Shown: positions 9,582-21,033, counted from the stretch's first letter. The stretch is 64,000 nt of DNA from an uncultured Pseudoteredinibacter sp. (GCF_947500695.1 NZ_CANMSS010000001.1:682001-746000); one strand, 5' to 3'. The notes: generated from the letters alone by a model not told the origin. A program made the numbers and translations.

Positions 9582-10718
9582 TTACTGGATACGATAAGCG
9601 ACTAGATCCCCGCTATTACCGTATACGTATAGCAAGCCATCACCACTGATCATGCTAGCGCGAACACCGTCGCCATCAACCTTTTCGCGAGCTACGAAAC
9701 GACCATCTTCGCGATCCAATATGTGGATATAACCTTCAAAGTCGGTGACAGCTACATAACCACCAATGGCATGGGGAGCGCCCAGCTCTCGGCGTAGCAT
9801 ATTATCGTTTTCCCAAACCTGCTCACCATTACCACTGTTAAGTGCACGCACTCGATCATCAGCGGAGGAAACGTAAATATTGCCGTGCAATGTGCTGATA
9901 TCTTTGTGGCTAGAAGAGTCCGCCGCCCACATTGGACGACCATTACTGCGATTAATCGCCATAATACGACCCTGGTAGGCCGATGCGTAGATAATATTAC
10001 CTTGCAATAGTGGCGTAGCATCTATATCAACAACACGTTCTAGCTCAGTTTTACCCTGGGGCACGGCAACACGCTGCTCCCAAACCTGCACACCATCAGC
10101 CAACTTCAATGCAACGGCTTTACCTGACGCAAAGCCCGCATAAACCTTATCAGCAAAGATAACAGGGTTCGCGGTACCGCGTAACGTTAACACAGGTACT
10201 GGGTTGTCATAGCGCCAAATTTGCTCGCCATTCTGAGCGTTTAAGCCGTACAAACGACCATCTAAAGTCTGTACAACGACCACCTCACCATTACTCTGTG
10301 GCGCTGAAAGAATCTCACTGCTTAGCTTGGTTTGCCACTGCTCCGAACCATCGTTACGAGACAGCGCATATACTGAACCAGTGTAACCACCCAAGTACAG
10401 ATTGTTTGGGCCAACACCGACTCCGCCCGCCAGCTCTCGATCCAGATCTTTAGACCAAAGCTCTTTACCTGTTTGGGCATTTAAACTGACAACTTCACCC
10501 TCAGAGCCCGCTGCGTACAAAGTATCGCCGTCCAGCGCAGGAGTTAAGCGACTAAAACGTGTGTCTTGACCCGCACCGATATCTTTGGACCATACTTCTT
10601 TTAGCTCAACTGCAGCTTCAAAGTCCACCAATTCCATTGGCTCGATATTCACTTCATCAGTAGAGGAACAAGCAGAGATAATTGCTGACATAAGCAGCAA
10701 TGCTATTGGTTTTTTCAT
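9582..10718 (-). CDS. bamB: Outer membrane assembly lipoprotein BamB
   Basis: BamB is the beta-propeller scaffold of the BAM complex that inserts outer-membrane proteins. The open frame extends to 10796, but the ATG at 10718 starts a clean lipoprotein signal with SAC and Cys17, giving 378 residues. It also places the start right at the end of yfgM, so it was chosen. PQQ-like blades repeat through the protein (LYAAGSEGEVVSLNAQTGKELW, LYVYGNSGDLVAYRIQ at the end). The pair yfgM-bamB upstream of der is conserved in gammaproteobacteria. Confidence 0.95.
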   Translation of the reverse strand: MKKPIALLLMSAIISACSSTDEVNIEPMELVDFEAAVELKEVWSKDIGAGQDTRFSRLTPALDGDTLYAAGSEGEVVSLNAQTGKELWSKDLDRELAGGVGVGPNNLYLGGYTGSVYALSRNDGSEQWQTKLSSEILSAPQSNGEVVVVQTLDGRLYGLNAQNGEQIWRYDNPVPVLTLRGTANPVIFADKVYAGFASGKAVALKLADGVQVWEQRVAVPQGKTELERVVDIDATPLLQGNIIYASAYQGRIMAINRSNGRPMWAADSSSHKDISTLHGNIYVSSADDRVRALNSGNGEQVWENDNMLRRELGAPHAIGGYVAVTDFEGYIHILDREDGRFVAREKVDGDGVRASMISGDGLLYVYGNSGDLVAYRIQ

Positions 10719-10719
10719 A

Positions 10720-11394
10720 TTATTGAGCATTCCCATCCTGAGTTGCTGCTGCCGGTACGCTAGCGAGTTTTTCCTGTAAAGGTTGACGTCGAGCAATATC
10801 CTCAGCGGCCAATGAATCTATCGCCAGCTGATAGGAAGCACGGGCACGGTCGGCGTCGTTCTGAGCCATATAGATATCACCGCGAGTCTCAGCGAAAGAA
10901 CCGATTACTGCTTGAGTTTGACCTTTATCCAATGTTGCCAAGGCGGCTGCATTATCACCTTTAGCCGATTGAACTTTAGCGAGTCGCTGGTAAACAATAG
11001 GACGTAGCGCTTCGCTAGGGCCTTGCGCTATCGCTGAGTTTAAATGCGTAGCGGCTAGATCTAATTCATTCGCCTGCACAGCAATCTTAGCCAAAAACAA
11101 GTCACCACTAATGCCATAAAAGCTGCCACTGTGCTCATCCACTAGCTGTTGAGCCAAAAATTTAGCAGTATTCTCTTGTTCGGCCGTAGGGTTTTGAGGG
11201 CTAGCGGCTTGCAGCAGCTCCTCATAAACGACCGAGCCAGCTTCGGCCTGAGCCTGTTGCTTTGTTTGCCAAAATTGAAAACCCGAATAACCCGCAACAA
11301 TCAACAATGCGGTGGTCAGCAATGCTTTGCCGTTTTCGTCCCACCAGCGTTTAATGGCTTCTAATTGTTCTTCTTCAGTGAGATGTTCTGCCAC
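10720..11394 (-). CDS. yfgM: YfgM family TPR protein, SecYEG ancillary subunit
   Basis: YfgM is a membrane-anchored periplasmic protein linked to the SecYEG translocon and periplasmic chaperones. The 224-residue protein has the family N-terminus (EEEQLEAIKRWWDENGK), one transmembrane helix near residues 25-45, and TPR-type helices up to an Ala/Gln-rich tail. It starts with GTG at 11394 behind a good GGAG ribosome binding site. Its stop codon nearly touches the bamB start, indicating co-transcription and probably translational coupling. Confidence 0.93.
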   Translation of the reverse strand: MAEHLTEEEQLEAIKRWWDENGKALLTTALLIVAGYSGFQFWQTKQQAQAEAGSVVYEELLQAASPQNPTAEQENTAKFLAQQLVDEHSGSFYGISGDLFLAKIAVQANELDLAATHLNSAIAQGPSEALRPIVYQRLAKVQSAKGDNAAALATLDKGQTQAVIGSFAETRGDIYMAQNDADRARASYQLAIDSLAAEDIARRQPLQEKLASVPAAATQDGNAQ

Positions 11395-11514
11395 TGTAAC
11401 TCCTACTTACCTGCATTCTGTTTGTTTTTTGCACAAGGCCAAAAGCCAACGCCATAAAGCCCGCTAGACTATCATAAGCCGCTTATAAGCCCTAGGGCTT
11501 ATTATGGCTTTGAC

Positions 11515-12804
11515 TTAGCTCTCTAGCGCATTAGATAAAGCGGAAACCAAGTCAACTTGGTCTAACAACTGCTGCTCGCCCTGCCCACGTAAAGGCTTCA
11601 TAAGTACCTTAGCTTGCTCTAACTCTTGATCGCCAAGAATCAGTGCGAAGGCAGCGCCGCTTCGGTCCGCTTTTTTGAGCTGACTTTTAAAACTACCTCC
11701 ACCGCAATGATTGACCACTCGACAGCCCGGGAGTTCAGCACGAACTCGCTCTGCCATATTGGCCGCCGCACACTGAGCCGCATTTGCATCGTTGCTAGCC
11801 GCCACAATATAGATATCTGCAGCATTTGGCAGGCTGCCTGGAAACTTATCCAAAGCCTCCAGCAACAGTATTAAGCGCTCAACACCCATAGCAAAGCCAA
11901 CCGCTGTATTCGGTTTGCCGCCCAACTGCTCTATAAGTCCATCATAGCGGCCGCCGGCACAAACGGTTCCTTGGGCACCCAGCTTATCGGTCACCCATTC
12001 AAAAACCGTCTTTGAGTAATAATCTAAGCCTCGAACCAATCGGGGATTTACTTTGAATGGCACGCCCGCTTCAGTCAAAAGACGCTGCACTTGTTCAAAA
12101 TGCGAACGCGACTCGTCATCCAAATAATCGGACAAGCTAGGGGCTGCATCTAAAAGCTTTTGAGTGTCAGGATTTTTGCTATCTAGAATTCGAAGCGGAT
12201 TACTATCAAGACGACGCTGGCTATCCTCGTCTAATTGATCTTTTCGCTCACTTAAATAGTCTACTAATGCCGCCTTATAAGATTCACGAGCAGCATTTGA
12301 ACCCAAGCTATTAATTTCTAAGGTCAGCGCATCGAGAATCCCCAACTGGCGCCACAAACTTGCGGTGAGCAATAATAATTCTGCATCAATATCGGGCCCC
12401 GGCATTCCGTAAGCTTCGACACCTATTTGATGAAACTGACGCAAACGCCCCTTTTGAGGTCGCTCATAGCGAAACATCGGACCGGTATACCATAGGCGCT
12501 GGGTTTGGTTGTACAACAAGCCGTGCTGTTCACAAGCACGCACACATGAAGCCGTGCCTTCCGGACGCAAAGTTATACTGTCACCATTGCGATCATCGAA
12601 GGTGTACATTTCCTTCTCTACAATATCGGTGACTTCGCCAATCGAGCGCTTAAACAAATCAGTTGACTCAACGATCGGAAACCGAATCTCTTGGTAGCCA
12701 TAACTCGCCACACAGTCTGCTACGGTTTTTTCTAGATACTGCCAACGCACAGACTGCTCTGGCAACAAATCGTTCACGCCTCGAATGGCTTGGATCTTTT
12801 TCAA
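11515..12804 (-). CDS. hisS: Histidine--tRNA ligase
   Basis: This class II aminoacyl-tRNA synthetase charges tRNA-His. The frame starts with TTG at 12804, and [12 protein letters not shown] immediately after it matches the family start. An AGGTAG ribosome binding site lies about 7 bases upstream, so TTG looks genuine. Class II motifs are visible (motif 2 in [21 protein letters not shown]). The histidine-A region [12 protein letters not shown] and motif 3 (GFAMGVERL) follow, with an anticodon-binding domain at the C-terminus. Length 429 is normal. Confidence 0.96.
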   Translation of the reverse strand: MKKIQAIRGVNDLLPEQSVRWQYLEKTVADCVASYGYQEIRFPIVESTDLFKRSIGEVTDIVEKEMYTFDDRNGDSITLRPEGTASCVRACEQHGLLYNQTQRLWYTGPMFRYERPQKGRLRQFHQIGVEAYGMPGPDIDAELLLLTASLWRQLGILDALTLEINSLGSNAARESYKAALVDYLSERKDQLDEDSQRRLDSNPLRILDSKNPDTQKLLDAAPSLSDYLDDESRSHFEQVQRLLTEAGVPFKVNPRLVRGLDYYSKTVFEWVTDKLGAQGTVCAGGRYDGLIEQLGGKPNTAVGFAMGVERLILLLEALDKFPGSLPNAADIYIVAASNDANAAQCAAANMAERVRAELPGCRVVNHCGGGSFKSQLKKADRSGAAFALILGDQELEQAKVLMKPLRGQGEQQLLDQVDLVSALSNALES

Positions 12805-12944
12805 ACTGCTACCTATCTCTCTAAAATGAAACTCACAGGTTTACTGTAATGTTTTTTTGTAATGGTGTTTTACGCTGTTGTTGCACGATAGCTCTTCACG
12901 ATTGAGCTTTACGATTGCACATTACCCAGGGCCGCTTTGGCTTT

Positions 12945-14060
12945 CTACACCGATTTAGCAATCAAATCTTTTTCGGCTTCTGCTTTTTCTTCTGCCTTGG
13001 CTCGAATAATACGCTCTAGATTATCTACCAAGTTATCCTTACCCAATTTGTGGTCAGCCTGACCGTCGATATAAATTGAGTGGCTTGGCGTTCCGCCGGC
13101 CAAGCCCACGTCAGATTCTTTAGCCTCGCCCGGACCGTTTACCACACAACCAATTACTGACACATCCATAGGGGTGCGAATATCATCCAAGCGCTCTTCT
13201 AACTGATTCATGGTAGCAACCACATCGAAATTCTGGCGAGAACAGCTTGGACAAGCAATAAAGTTAATGCCTTTCGCGCGTAGCTTTAGGCTTTTTAGAA
13301 TATCCCAACCTACTTTAACCTCTTCGATCGGGTCGGCAGCCAGGGAAACCCTCAAGGTATCACCGATGCCATCCATCAATAACATGCCCAGACCAACAGC
13401 TGACTTTACGGTTCCAGAGCGTAGACCACCGGCCTCTGTTATGCCCAAGTGAAGCGGCTGCTCAATCTGTGTAGCCAGCTTTCGATAGGCTGCAACGGCC
13501 ATAAAAACATCAGACGCTTTTACACTGACTTTAAAATCCTGGAAATTCATCTTATCCAGAATATCAACATGACGTAAGGCCGACTCTACGATGGCTTCTG
13601 GTGTGGGCTCGCCATATTTTTTCTGTAGATCTTTTTCCAAAGAGCCGGCATTAACCCCAATTCGAATCGGTATATTTAGGTCTCTTGCTTTTTCTACAAC
13701 CGCAGCAATACGTTTCTCCCTACCGATATTACCAGGGTTAATTCGTAAACAGTCCACACCTAAATCGGCAACACGAAGCGCAATACGATAATCAAAGTGA
13801 ATGTCTGCAACCAAAGGTAAAGTTACAGCTTTTCGAATTTCACCAAAAGCCTCAGCCGCATCTAAAGTTGGTACAGACACCCGGACTATATCAGCGCCAG
13901 CATCCTGCAAGCCTTGTATCTGAGCTACGGTAGCATTTACATCACAGGTATCGGTATTTGTCATACTCTGCACCGAAATGGGTGCATCACCACCTACGGC
14001 CACATCGCCAACCATAATCTGTCTAGATTTGCGGCGTTTAATCGGGGATTCAAAGTGCAT
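12945..14060 (-). CDS. ispG: 4-hydroxy-3-methylbut-2-enyl diphosphate synthase
   Basis: IspG (GcpE) performs the penultimate step of the MEP isoprenoid pathway and carries a [4Fe-4S] cluster. The 371-residue protein has an N-terminal TIM barrel ([16 protein letters not shown]). Its C-terminal cluster domain has Cys ligands in CPSC and GCVVNGPGE. It follows rodZ with a 13-base gap, the usual gene order, and its need for Fe-S clusters fits the nearby isc genes, although that closeness may be coincidental. Confidence 0.97.
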   Translation of the reverse strand: MHFESPIKRRKSRQIMVGDVAVGGDAPISVQSMTNTDTCDVNATVAQIQGLQDAGADIVRVSVPTLDAAEAFGEIRKAVTLPLVADIHFDYRIALRVADLGVDCLRINPGNIGREKRIAAVVEKARDLNIPIRIGVNAGSLEKDLQKKYGEPTPEAIVESALRHVDILDKMNFQDFKVSVKASDVFMAVAAYRKLATQIEQPLHLGITEAGGLRSGTVKSAVGLGMLLMDGIGDTLRVSLAADPIEEVKVGWDILKSLKLRAKGINFIACPSCSRQNFDVVATMNQLEERLDDIRTPMDVSVIGCVVNGPGEAKESDVGLAGGTPSHSIYIDGQADHKLGKDNLVDNLERIIRAKAEEKAEAEKDLIAKSV

Positions 14061-14073
14061 ATTGTTTACTTAA

Positions 14074-15078
14074 TTATGGAATAGTTACCGCTAGGGTTTT
14101 ACGGCCAGCTCTGGCTTGCAAAGACACAGCCTCACCATCGATCGTCAACGATACCGCCCTAACGTTACCAAAGTTCATTCTAAACGGTGGCTGCCCTTGC
14201 AGGCGCAGCTCTTGCCCAGCCTGTTTAGTATTGCTGTATAAGCGTTTTCCTGTCGCATCCCGAACTTGCAGCCAACAACTATCAGAAAAGGTAAACACTA
14301 AGGATTTCTCAGCGGAACTCGTTGATGACTCAGCTGCATCCTCAAGCGAGGCTTCTAAAGTGCTTGCCCGCGAAGCCGCTTCAGCGGGATTGTTAACATT
14401 CTCTGGAGCTTGGATGCTTGTTTCAGCCGTTTTAACGAGAGGCTTCTCATTAGCTAGCTCTGTAGAATTATTTACGAGCTCTTTTGCTGGGACTTCATCA
14501 AGGCCTGATAATTTTTCAGACTCAGCGCCTTTAGGTTCTTGAGCGACGACGCCCTTAACTTGACCACTATTTGTTGAGCTTTCGACCGGTTCAACGCTAT
14601 CGAGCGGCTTAGGCTCAACTAGCGGCACTTTAGTAGTCTGCTCTTTAGCACCTTTGACCTGCTCAGACTCCCCGCTCACTTGCTGGTACAGATACCAAGA
14701 GCCGCAAAGAAGCAGCAATACCGCAGGGATAATCAACATTAATTTAGATTTTGGCTTAGCTTCTGCTCTCAACGTTTCAGCAGGCGCTTGATTGTCTTTA
14801 TGGGGGTTTTCGACCTCACAAAAAGCTTCATATTCAGCCAATAAGATATCGATATCGAGTTGTAAAACACGCCCCGCATTGCGCAAATAACCACGCACAA
14901 ACGTTTCGGTGCCAGCCTGCTCAAATTGATTAGACTCGATAAAATGAAGCTTATGTTTGGTAATCTTTAGCTCGGCCGCCAAATCTTCTGAGCTGATGCC
15001 AAGTTGCTCGCGAGCGTAAAGAATAATTGCTCCAGGACCAGGAGCCTCAGTTTCTCTAGGGGATTCAAGCTCGCTCAT
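14074..15078 (-). CDS. rodZ: Cytoskeleton protein RodZ
   Basis: RodZ links MreB filaments to the membrane to maintain rod shape. The 334-residue protein has an N-terminal helix-turn-helix domain (about residues 14-85, LGISSEDLAAELKITKHKL). A basic linker and one transmembrane helix follow (about residues 113-133, LMLIIPAVLLLLCGSW). A low-complexity periplasmic linker leads to the C-terminal beta-rich DUF4115 domain. Its ATG shares one base with the pilW stop codon (position 15078), so translation is probably coupled. Confidence 0.93.
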   Translation of the reverse strand: MSELESPRETEAPGPGAIILYAREQLGISSEDLAAELKITKHKLHFIESNQFEQAGTETFVRGYLRNAGRVLQLDIDILLAEYEAFCEVENPHKDNQAPAETLRAEAKPKSKLMLIIPAVLLLLCGSWYLYQQVSGESEQVKGAKEQTTKVPLVEPKPLDSVEPVESSTNSGQVKGVVAQEPKGAESEKLSGLDEVPAKELVNNSTELANEKPLVKTAETSIQAPENVNNPAEAASRASTLEASLEDAAESSTSSAEKSLVFTFSDSCWLQVRDATGKRLYSNTKQAGQELRLQGQPPFRMNFGNVRAVSLTIDGEAVSLQARAGRKTLAVTIP

Positions 15079-15845
15079 TAGCGCTTACCCGTCAAAGAAT
15101 TCCCCTGCAACGGCTTGCCATTAGGGAACATATTTTTCAGTTTTAAGCGAGCGCTAGATTCACGGTTTTTATCACCTAAAACCTTAGCTAACTCCAGCTC
15201 CATTTGCACAGAACGTGGTGAAATTGGTGACACCCGATGATATTGATCAAGCAATCTTAGCGCCGCTCTATACTCGGTCTTTTCATAGGCAATTCCCGCC
15301 AACTCAAGATAAGGTCGCGGCATGTTTGGACTTAAGGTTACAGATCGCACAAAAGCTTTTTCAGCAGCGTCAATTTTTCCTAAGGAAAGTTGAGTCAATC
15401 CAACATTGTTAAATGCCAATGGGCGGCGATCATAATTAAGATCTTGCGCAGCACTTTGAAAGTGAACCAGGGCTTCACTAAAGCGCTGCTTACCATACAA
15501 AAAAGAACCATAGTTATTGCGAGCTTGAGAAAGGCTACCATCTAAACGAATAGCTTTTTTATAGAAGCGCTCAGCATTCTCATCGTCGCCTTCACGCAGC
15601 ATAAGAGCTGCCAAGCCACTATAGGCACCGGCAGAATCCGGATCAATTTTCAGAGCTTTGTTAAGATGAAAGCGTGAAGAATCCAAGTTGTTTTGACGCA
15701 GGTATTGTAGGCCCAGGCGAATGTGAGTCTCTTTAGCCTTTTCCATATTGGGCTTTTTGGGCTCTCGGTCATAAGTAGTGACGCAAGCTGTCAAGCTCAA
15801 CAACAGCCAACTTGTTATGGTGGTTTTTACTAGGCTGCGAATCAT
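15078..15845 (-). CDS. pilW: Type IV pilus biogenesis lipoprotein PilW/PilF
   Basis: This lipoprotein pilotin helps the PilQ secretin assemble in the outer membrane. The 255-residue protein has a lipobox (SLTACV) and then TPR repeats (RLGLQYLRQNNLDSSRFHLNKAL, AYSGLAALMLREGDDENAERFYKKAI). It is the standard neighbour of rlmN and rodZ in type IV pilus-bearing gammaproteobacteria. The name PilF is used in Pseudomonas and PilW elsewhere. Confidence 0.9.
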   Translation of the reverse strand: MIRSLVKTTITSWLLLSLTACVTTYDREPKKPNMEKAKETHIRLGLQYLRQNNLDSSRFHLNKALKIDPDSAGAYSGLAALMLREGDDENAERFYKKAIRLDGSLSQARNNYGSFLYGKQRFSEALVHFQSAAQDLNYDRRPLAFNNVGLTQLSLGKIDAAEKAFVRSVTLSPNMPRPYLELAGIAYEKTEYRAALRLLDQYHRVSPISPRSVQMELELAKVLGDKNRESSARLKLKNMFPNGKPLQGNSLTGKR

Positions 15846-15859
15846 TTTGTATTCCGGTT

Positions 15860-16999
15860 CTATGCGTTATTAATAATTCGAACGGCTTGCTCTTGGTATC
15901 TCTGCGAACGGCGAGTCCGGTCATTTACATTGCCAGCCAATTGGCCACAAGCGGCATCAATATCATCTCCACGAGTCGTCCGCACGGTGGTGATGTAGCC
16001 CTCTTCCGTTAGGATATCCTGAAAGCGTCGCAAACTGTTGTTACTGACACGCTTGTAATCAGACATTGGAAACGGATTAAAAGGGATCAGATTGATTTTG
16101 ACCGGAATATCTCGCAATAGTTGCGCCAACTCACGCGCATGCTCTGGTCGGTCATTTACATGATCGATAAGTGTATATTCGATGGTAATTTTACGTCGAT
16201 TATCGGGCAAGTTATCAATATAGCGCTTAGCGCTGTCCAATAACATGGCGATGGGATACTTTTTATTGATAGGCACCAACTCATTGCGAAGCTCATCATT
16301 CGGCGCGTGCAAAGAGATCGCCAAGCAAGCATCGGTTAGACCATCGAGCTTATCGAGTGCCGGTACCACGCCTGAGGTACTTAAAGTGACTCGGCGTTTT
16401 GAAATTCCGTAACAATTATCGTGCATCATCAGATTCATCGAATCGACGACATTGTCAAAGTTGAGTAATGGCTCGCCCATCCCCATCATCACGACATTGG
16501 TGATTTTTCTTGGACGGTCTTCACCAAATTGACCGAAAGATTTTGCTGCAATCCATACCTGGCCAATGATCTCGGCCGCCGTCAAATCGCGATTAAAACC
16601 CTGTTTACCAGTTGAGCAAAAGCTGCAATCCAAGGAACAGCCTACTTGCGATGAAACACACAAGGTGCCACGCTCGCCATCTGGTATAAACACTGTCTCG
16701 ATGGCACTGCCACCGCTAACCTTAATCAGAAATTTGCGAGTTCCATCAGCAGAATCTAACTGCTGCATCACCTCAGGGGCTTTAATTTCAGCCTTAGCGG
16801 CCAGCTTGGAACGCAGTGCTTTGCTGATATTGGTCATCTCATCAAATGAATCCACACCCATTTGGTGGATCCACTTGAGAACCTGCGCCGCACGAAAGCG
16901 CTTTTCACCCATTTCTTCAAAAAAGGCTTCCAGCTTTTGCTGAGACAAACCCAGCAAATTAACTTTTTCGACAGTGTTTTCGGACGGCGTCAGGGACAT
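15860..16999 (-). CDS. rlmN: Dual-specificity rRNA/tRNA adenine C2 methyltransferase RlmN
   Basis: RlmN is a radical SAM enzyme that methylates C2 of A2503 in 23S rRNA and A37 in some tRNAs. The cluster motif CxxxCxxC is seen in CSLDCSFC, with a Cys just before it (CVSSQVG), and the second catalytic Cys lies near the C-terminus in [15 protein letters not shown] lies one codon upstream, but the ATG at 16999 with an AGGTAG site fits better and gives 379 residues. It follows ndk closely (17 bases) in the conserved ndk-rlmN-pilW order. Confidence 0.96.
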   Translation of the reverse strand: MSLTPSENTVEKVNLLGLSQQKLEAFFEEMGEKRFRAAQVLKWIHQMGVDSFDEMTNISKALRSKLAAKAEIKAPEVMQQLDSADGTRKFLIKVSGGSAIETVFIPDGERGTLCVSSQVGCSLDCSFCSTGKQGFNRDLTAAEIIGQVWIAAKSFGQFGEDRPRKITNVVMMGMGEPLLNFDNVVDSMNLMMHDNCYGISKRRVTLSTSGVVPALDKLDGLTDACLAISLHAPNDELRNELVPINKKYPIAMLLDSAKRYIDNLPDNRRKITIEYTLIDHVNDRPEHARELAQLLRDIPVKINLIPFNPFPMSDYKRVSNNSLRRFQDILTEEGYITTVRTTRGDDIDAACGQLAGNVNDRTRRSQRYQEQAVRIINNA

Positions 17000-17016
17000 C
17001 AATCTACTACCTAAAC

Positions 17017-17442
17017 TTAGCGGCCGCAGATTTCGTCAGCAGCGAAGAAGTAAGCTACTTCGCGCTCAGCAGAAGCTGCAGAGTCAGAGCCGTGTACAGC
17101 GTTGGCGTCGATGCTTTGAGCGAAATCAGCGCGGATGGTACCTGCGTCAGCTTCTTGAGGATTGGTAGCACCCATCAACTCACGGTTTTTAGCAATAGCG
17201 CCTTCGCCTTCCAATACCTGTACAACAACAGGACCAGAGGTCATGAAAGAAACTAAGTCACCAAAGAAAGGACGCTCTTTGTGCTCGGCGTAGAAACCGC
17301 CAGCCTTTTCGTCGTCCAACTGAACCATTTTCATAGCGACAATCTTTAGGTCTGCAGCTTCAAAACGAGCGTTAATCTGACCAATTACATTTTTTGCTAC
17401 AGCATCTGGCTTGATGATGGAAAGAGTGCGTTCTACCGCCAT
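17017..17442 (-). CDS. ndk: Nucleoside diphosphate kinase
   Basis: This enzyme transfers the terminal phosphate between nucleoside triphosphates and diphosphates through a phospho-histidine. The 141-residue protein shows the family start ([15 protein letters not shown]) and the active-site His in [20 protein letters not shown]. Length is typical. It starts a downstream unit with rlmN, while a 444-base gap separates it from iscX. Confidence 0.97.
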   Translation of the reverse strand: MAVERTLSIIKPDAVAKNVIGQINARFEAADLKIVAMKMVQLDDEKAGGFYAEHKERPFFGDLVSFMTSGPVVVQVLEGEGAIAKNRELMGATNPQEADAGTIRADFAQSIDANAVHGSDSAASAEREVAYFFAADEICGR

Positions 17443-17886
17443 GAGTTAATCTCCAAAAATAAATGAATAAAATTCTTAAAACCGCAGAATCCACTGTCGA
17501 CCCAATTTGGTCGTTTTACGGGAATCCATACGGAAAACCCGCGACTTGCCAGCTAGGCATTAGCCACGGGTTTAGATCTGTTGGGAGCTGACTCGCCCTG
17601 CATGGCAGCCTGCTCAGCGGCGGACTCTATGTTACTGATCTATATGATCATTTTTCAGCTTGATGAAAAATGCCAGAAACCCAGAGCCCTGTGTCTACAG
17701 AGGCGCCGATTATACACCTCTGAGGACAGCGGTTAAATAGCTTAAGATCGCGTAAAAGCACCTATTTTCACACTAAATGGCTTCAAAGAGCGCCTTATGG
17801 TGAGCAAAATCACCGTGTGTAAGGTAGTTTTTGAATCTTGCGCGAATTGGGTCAGCTTAAGCCCCAGGCAAATCCCATATCAGACG
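17443..17886. other. Intergenic region between iscX and ndk
   Basis: These 444 bases contain no convincing gene. A perfect 8-bp inverted repeat (ATTTTTCA/TGAAAAAT, about 17651-17672) with an adjacent GATCTATATGATC palindrome lies upstream of ndk. It may mark a promoter or regulator site. The end nearest iscX shows no clear terminator. Confidence 0.4.
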
Positions 17887-18093
17887 CTAGTCGCTGGCTT
17901 CTTCTATCCAGGCTGCCTGGATCGCTTCAAGTATCTTTTCCCCACAGCGCTCAGGCTGATCATTAAAGCCTTCCAACGCCATAACCCAGTTGCGCAAATC
18001 AACAAAATTCACGTATTGCGGGTCCACATCCGGGTGCGCATCATAAAGCTCAATGGCGATATCGCTCACATCCGTCCAGCGTAAGTCCAACAT
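17887..18093 (-). CDS. iscX: Fe-S cluster assembly protein IscX
   Basis: IscX is a small acidic protein that binds IscS and iron and modulates cluster assembly. The 68-residue protein matches the family well (LRWTDVSDIAIELYDAHPDVDP, GEKILEAIQAAWIEEA). It is the last gene of the hscB-hscA-fdx-iscX series, 9 bases after fdx, as in E. coli. Confidence 0.94.
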   Translation of the reverse strand: MLDLRWTDVSDIAIELYDAHPDVDPQYVNFVDLRNWVMALEGFNDQPERCGEKILEAIQAAWIEEASD

Positions 18094-18102
18094 ATCGCCC
18101 CC

Positions 18103-18441
18103 TTAGTGATGCTCAGAAACCTGATTAATGGTGTATTTTGGAATCTCGACAACCAAGTCCTCTTCCGCAACCAAGGCCTGACAGCCTAGGCGTGAGTCCG
18201 GCTCAAGCCCCCAGGCCTTATCAAGGTAATCATCCTCCAGCTCATCAGCCTCTTCTAAAGAGTCGTAGCCCTCACGAACCACCACATGACAGGTAGTACA
18301 TGCACAACTCTTCTCACAAGCATGCTCAATTTCGATACCGTTGCGAAGTGCAGCATCAACAATGCTTTCGCCTTTTTCAGCGTCAACCTCTGCACCCTCT
18401 GGGCAAATCTCTTCATGGGGTAAAAATACTATCTTAGGCAT
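18103..18441 (-). CDS. fdx: ISC-type [2Fe-2S] ferredoxin
   Basis: This ferredoxin supplies electrons for Fe-S cluster assembly on IscU. The 112-residue protein has the adrenodoxin-type cluster motif: Cys residues spaced x5 and x2 in ACEKSCACTTC, plus the distant fourth Cys in RLGCQ. It lies between hscA and iscX, the conserved place for this gene. Confidence 0.95.
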   Translation of the reverse strand: MPKIVFLPHEEICPEGAEVDAEKGESIVDAALRNGIEIEHACEKSCACTTCHVVVREGYDSLEEADELEDDYLDKAWGLEPDSRLGCQALVAEEDLVVEIPKYTINQVSEHH

Positions 18442-18483
18442 AATTCACACTCGTTAAACTCTTCAGCAGCTGCTAATTAGCAA

Positions 18484-20361
18484 CTACTCTGAATCAATAT
18501 CATCTAGGCTCTGGCCTGCCAAGGCCGCCTTAATACTCTTATCCATTCGGCGAGCTGCAAAGTCATCGGTGCATTGAGCCACAGCCTCGATGGCCGCCTC
18601 AATATCTCGCGGGCTTTCAGCGCTCTGGCGAACTTGAAGCAGCCTCTCCATGCTTGCAACAATGGTTTCTTGCTCTTCATCGTTGAGCAAATCGCCATCC
18701 GCCTCCAGTGCCGGCACCAAAGCCTCCAAAACACGCTCTGCCTCCACCTGCTGCTCACGCAAAGCTCTTGCCTTCATATCATCTTCAGCATGACTGAATG
18801 ACTCTGAGAGCATGCGACTAATTTCATCGTCCGCCAAGCCATAAGACGGCTTGATATCAATACTGGTTTTTACACCGCTATTGAGTTCTTCGGCTGACAC
18901 CATCAGCAGGCCATCTGCATCAACCTGGAATACCACTCGAATTTTAGCCGCACCGGCCACCATCGGAGGAATACCGCGCAACTCGAAACGTGCCAACGAA
19001 CGGCAAGCCGACACCAAATCGCGCTCACCCTGCAAGACATGCACAGCCATGGCAGTTTGACCATCTTTGAAAGTGGTAAATTCTTGCGCCTTGGCTACAG
19101 GAATGGGCGTATTACGGCTAATAATCTGCTCGACCAGGCCGCCCATTGTTTCAATACCTAGAGACAAAGGGATAACGTCCAATAACAACATATCACTATC
19201 AGGCTTGTTACCCACTAGTATATCGGCCTGAATAGCCGCACCTAGAGCCACCACTCTATCGGGATCGATATCGGATAAAGGCTCACGTCCAAACAAATCA
19301 GCTACCGCTTCTCGTACAGCAAGAGTTCGGGTAGAGCCACCTACCAAGACCACATTATCAATTTCATCAGAACTTACATCAGCATCACGCAAAGCACGAC
19401 GGCATGACTTGATACTGCGAGCAATTAGCGGCTGCAAAATCTCAGACATTTGCTGACGGTTTAGACTGCCCTGCCATGTGCCAAACTCAATATCTACAGA
19501 CTCATTTCCTGCAAGGGCTTCTTTGGCAGCTCTAGCCTTAAGCAATAGCGCTCGCTGCTCTTGTGCTGATAACGCATGCTCATTGTTGCTTTGTTGCAAA
19601 ATCCATTGAGCTAACAATTGATCAAAATCGTCACCACCTAAAGCAGAGTCTCCGCCTGTAGATAGCACCTCAAAAACGCCTTTACTCAAACGCAGGATGG
19701 AAACATCAAAAGTACCGCCACCCAAATCATAAACCGCAATCAAACCTTCAGCTTGCTGATCAAGGCCATAGGCAACGGCAGCCGCCGTAGGCTCGTTTAA
19801 TAAACGAAGAACTTTTAAGCCGGCCAAAGTTGCCGCATCTTTGGTTGCCTGTCTTTGAGCTTCATCAAAGTACGCCGGAACGGTAATAACCGCTCCATCC
19901 AAATGCTGAGATGCACCGCTGGCCAAACTACGCTCACCCAATGCCGAAAGGTGCTTAAGTATTTCAGAGGAAATTTCTACCGCACTAAAATCTCCTGCCG
20001 CCGTAGACAAATAAGGCAATGCACTGCCATCTTTTTCTACAAACCGATAAGGAAGTTTTTCACCTAAGCTGCCGATATCTTCAGCACCGCGCCCCATAAG
20101 GCGTTTTATAGAGCTAACTGTATTAGCTGGGTCGCTTAATAATTTTTTCTCGGCACCATGACCAACGAGAACTGGACCAGAAGCTTGATAGTGGACAACA
20201 GACGGGCAAATTGACTGCCCTTCCTCATCGGCCAGCACCACCGGCTCACCACTGCGTACAGATGCAACAACGGAGTTACTTGTACCTAAGTCGATACCTA
20301 CCGCGAGCTTTTTCTCGTGGGGCTTAGCGCTTTGTCCAGGTTCTGAAATTTGAAGTAACAC
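18484..20361 (-). CDS. hscA: Fe-S assembly Hsp70 chaperone HscA
   Basis: HscA is the specialised Hsp70 that, with HscB, drives cluster transfer from IscU. The nucleotide-binding motifs [11 protein letters not shown] and [12 protein letters not shown] are visible, followed by the substrate-binding domain and helical lid. The open frame extends upstream to a TTG at 20385. The GTG at 20361 gives the family start [12 protein letters not shown], has an AGG site about 6 bases upstream, and yields 625 residues, so it was preferred. The IscU recognition motif LPPVK is present in IscU of this window. Confidence 0.95.
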   Translation of the reverse strand: MLLQISEPGQSAKPHEKKLAVGIDLGTSNSVVASVRSGEPVVLADEEGQSICPSVVHYQASGPVLVGHGAEKKLLSDPANTVSSIKRLMGRGAEDIGSLGEKLPYRFVEKDGSALPYLSTAAGDFSAVEISSEILKHLSALGERSLASGASQHLDGAVITVPAYFDEAQRQATKDAATLAGLKVLRLLNEPTAAAVAYGLDQQAEGLIAVYDLGGGTFDVSILRLSKGVFEVLSTGGDSALGGDDFDQLLAQWILQQSNNEHALSAQEQRALLLKARAAKEALAGNESVDIEFGTWQGSLNRQQMSEILQPLIARSIKSCRRALRDADVSSDEIDNVVLVGGSTRTLAVREAVADLFGREPLSDIDPDRVVALGAAIQADILVGNKPDSDMLLLDVIPLSLGIETMGGLVEQIISRNTPIPVAKAQEFTTFKDGQTAMAVHVLQGERDLVSACRSLARFELRGIPPMVAGAAKIRVVFQVDADGLLMVSAEELNSGVKTSIDIKPSYGLADDEISRMLSESFSHAEDDMKARALREQQVEAERVLEALVPALEADGDLLNDEEQETIVASMERLLQVRQSAESPRDIEAAIEAVAQCTDDFAARRMDKSIKAALAGQSLDDIDSE

Positions 20362-20435
20362 AAAATACCTATTTCTTATCGGCAAATCTGGTCGCCAGTG
20401 ATCACGGTTATACTGTCGGCCAAGATAGTAATCAG

Positions 20436-20984
20436 TTAATCTAAATCGAGCAGTTCATCTTCTGCGGCTCGCAACTCTTTAGCGAACTTAGTGGTAAAGT
20501 GCATTTTAGCCAAAGGCGCAACACAAGCAGAAAAATCCCCAGACTCATAACATTTAACGAATTCAGCTTGAATTTTTTGCTCGAGTGATCGCTGCTCAGC
20601 ATACAAAGCTTGCAGCTTTTCTTCTGCCGCTGCTTCATCACTAGCAACCAATTGACGCAACTCAGAAAGCTCTTCTCGCCATTCCATTTGTTGCATCAAA
20701 AAAACTGGATCTTGATGGGTTTTGTTTTCAAGGTTGGCCTCAAAGCCAGCGAGCTCCAACAAATATTCAGCCCGCTTAACACTCACACTTAGCGTCTCAA
20801 AGGCCTGATTTACATAAGCCATAGCTTGCACGGCCAAACGCTGCTGCTGCGCACCTTCGGCGCTAAATTTATCAGGGTGGCACTGTGTCTGTAGCTTGCG
20901 ATGCGCTACTTTTAGCGCAGCCAAATCAATATCAAAGCTCGGCTCTAACTGATAGAGGGCAAAATAGTTTTCACTTAGATCCAT
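20436..20984 (-). CDS. hscB: Fe-S assembly co-chaperone HscB
   Basis: HscB is the J-protein partner that delivers IscU to HscA. The 182-residue protein has a J domain with the HPD motif in [10 protein letters not shown] near residue 36 and a C-terminal helical IscU-binding domain. It is the first gene after a terminator-like hairpin that follows iscA, so hscBA-fdx-iscX may be expressed at a different level from iscRSUA. Confidence 0.95.
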   Translation of the reverse strand: MDLSENYFALYQLEPSFDIDLAALKVAHRKLQTQCHPDKFSAEGAQQQRLAVQAMAYVNQAFETLSVSVKRAEYLLELAGFEANLENKTHQDPVFLMQQMEWREELSELRQLVASDEAAAEEKLQALYAEQRSLEQKIQAEFVKCYESGDFSACVAPLAKMHFTTKFAKELRAAEDELLDLD

Positions 20985-21033
20985 AAATATGCTTACTTGT
21001 CTTCGCCGAGTAACGACTTACAAAATTCATACA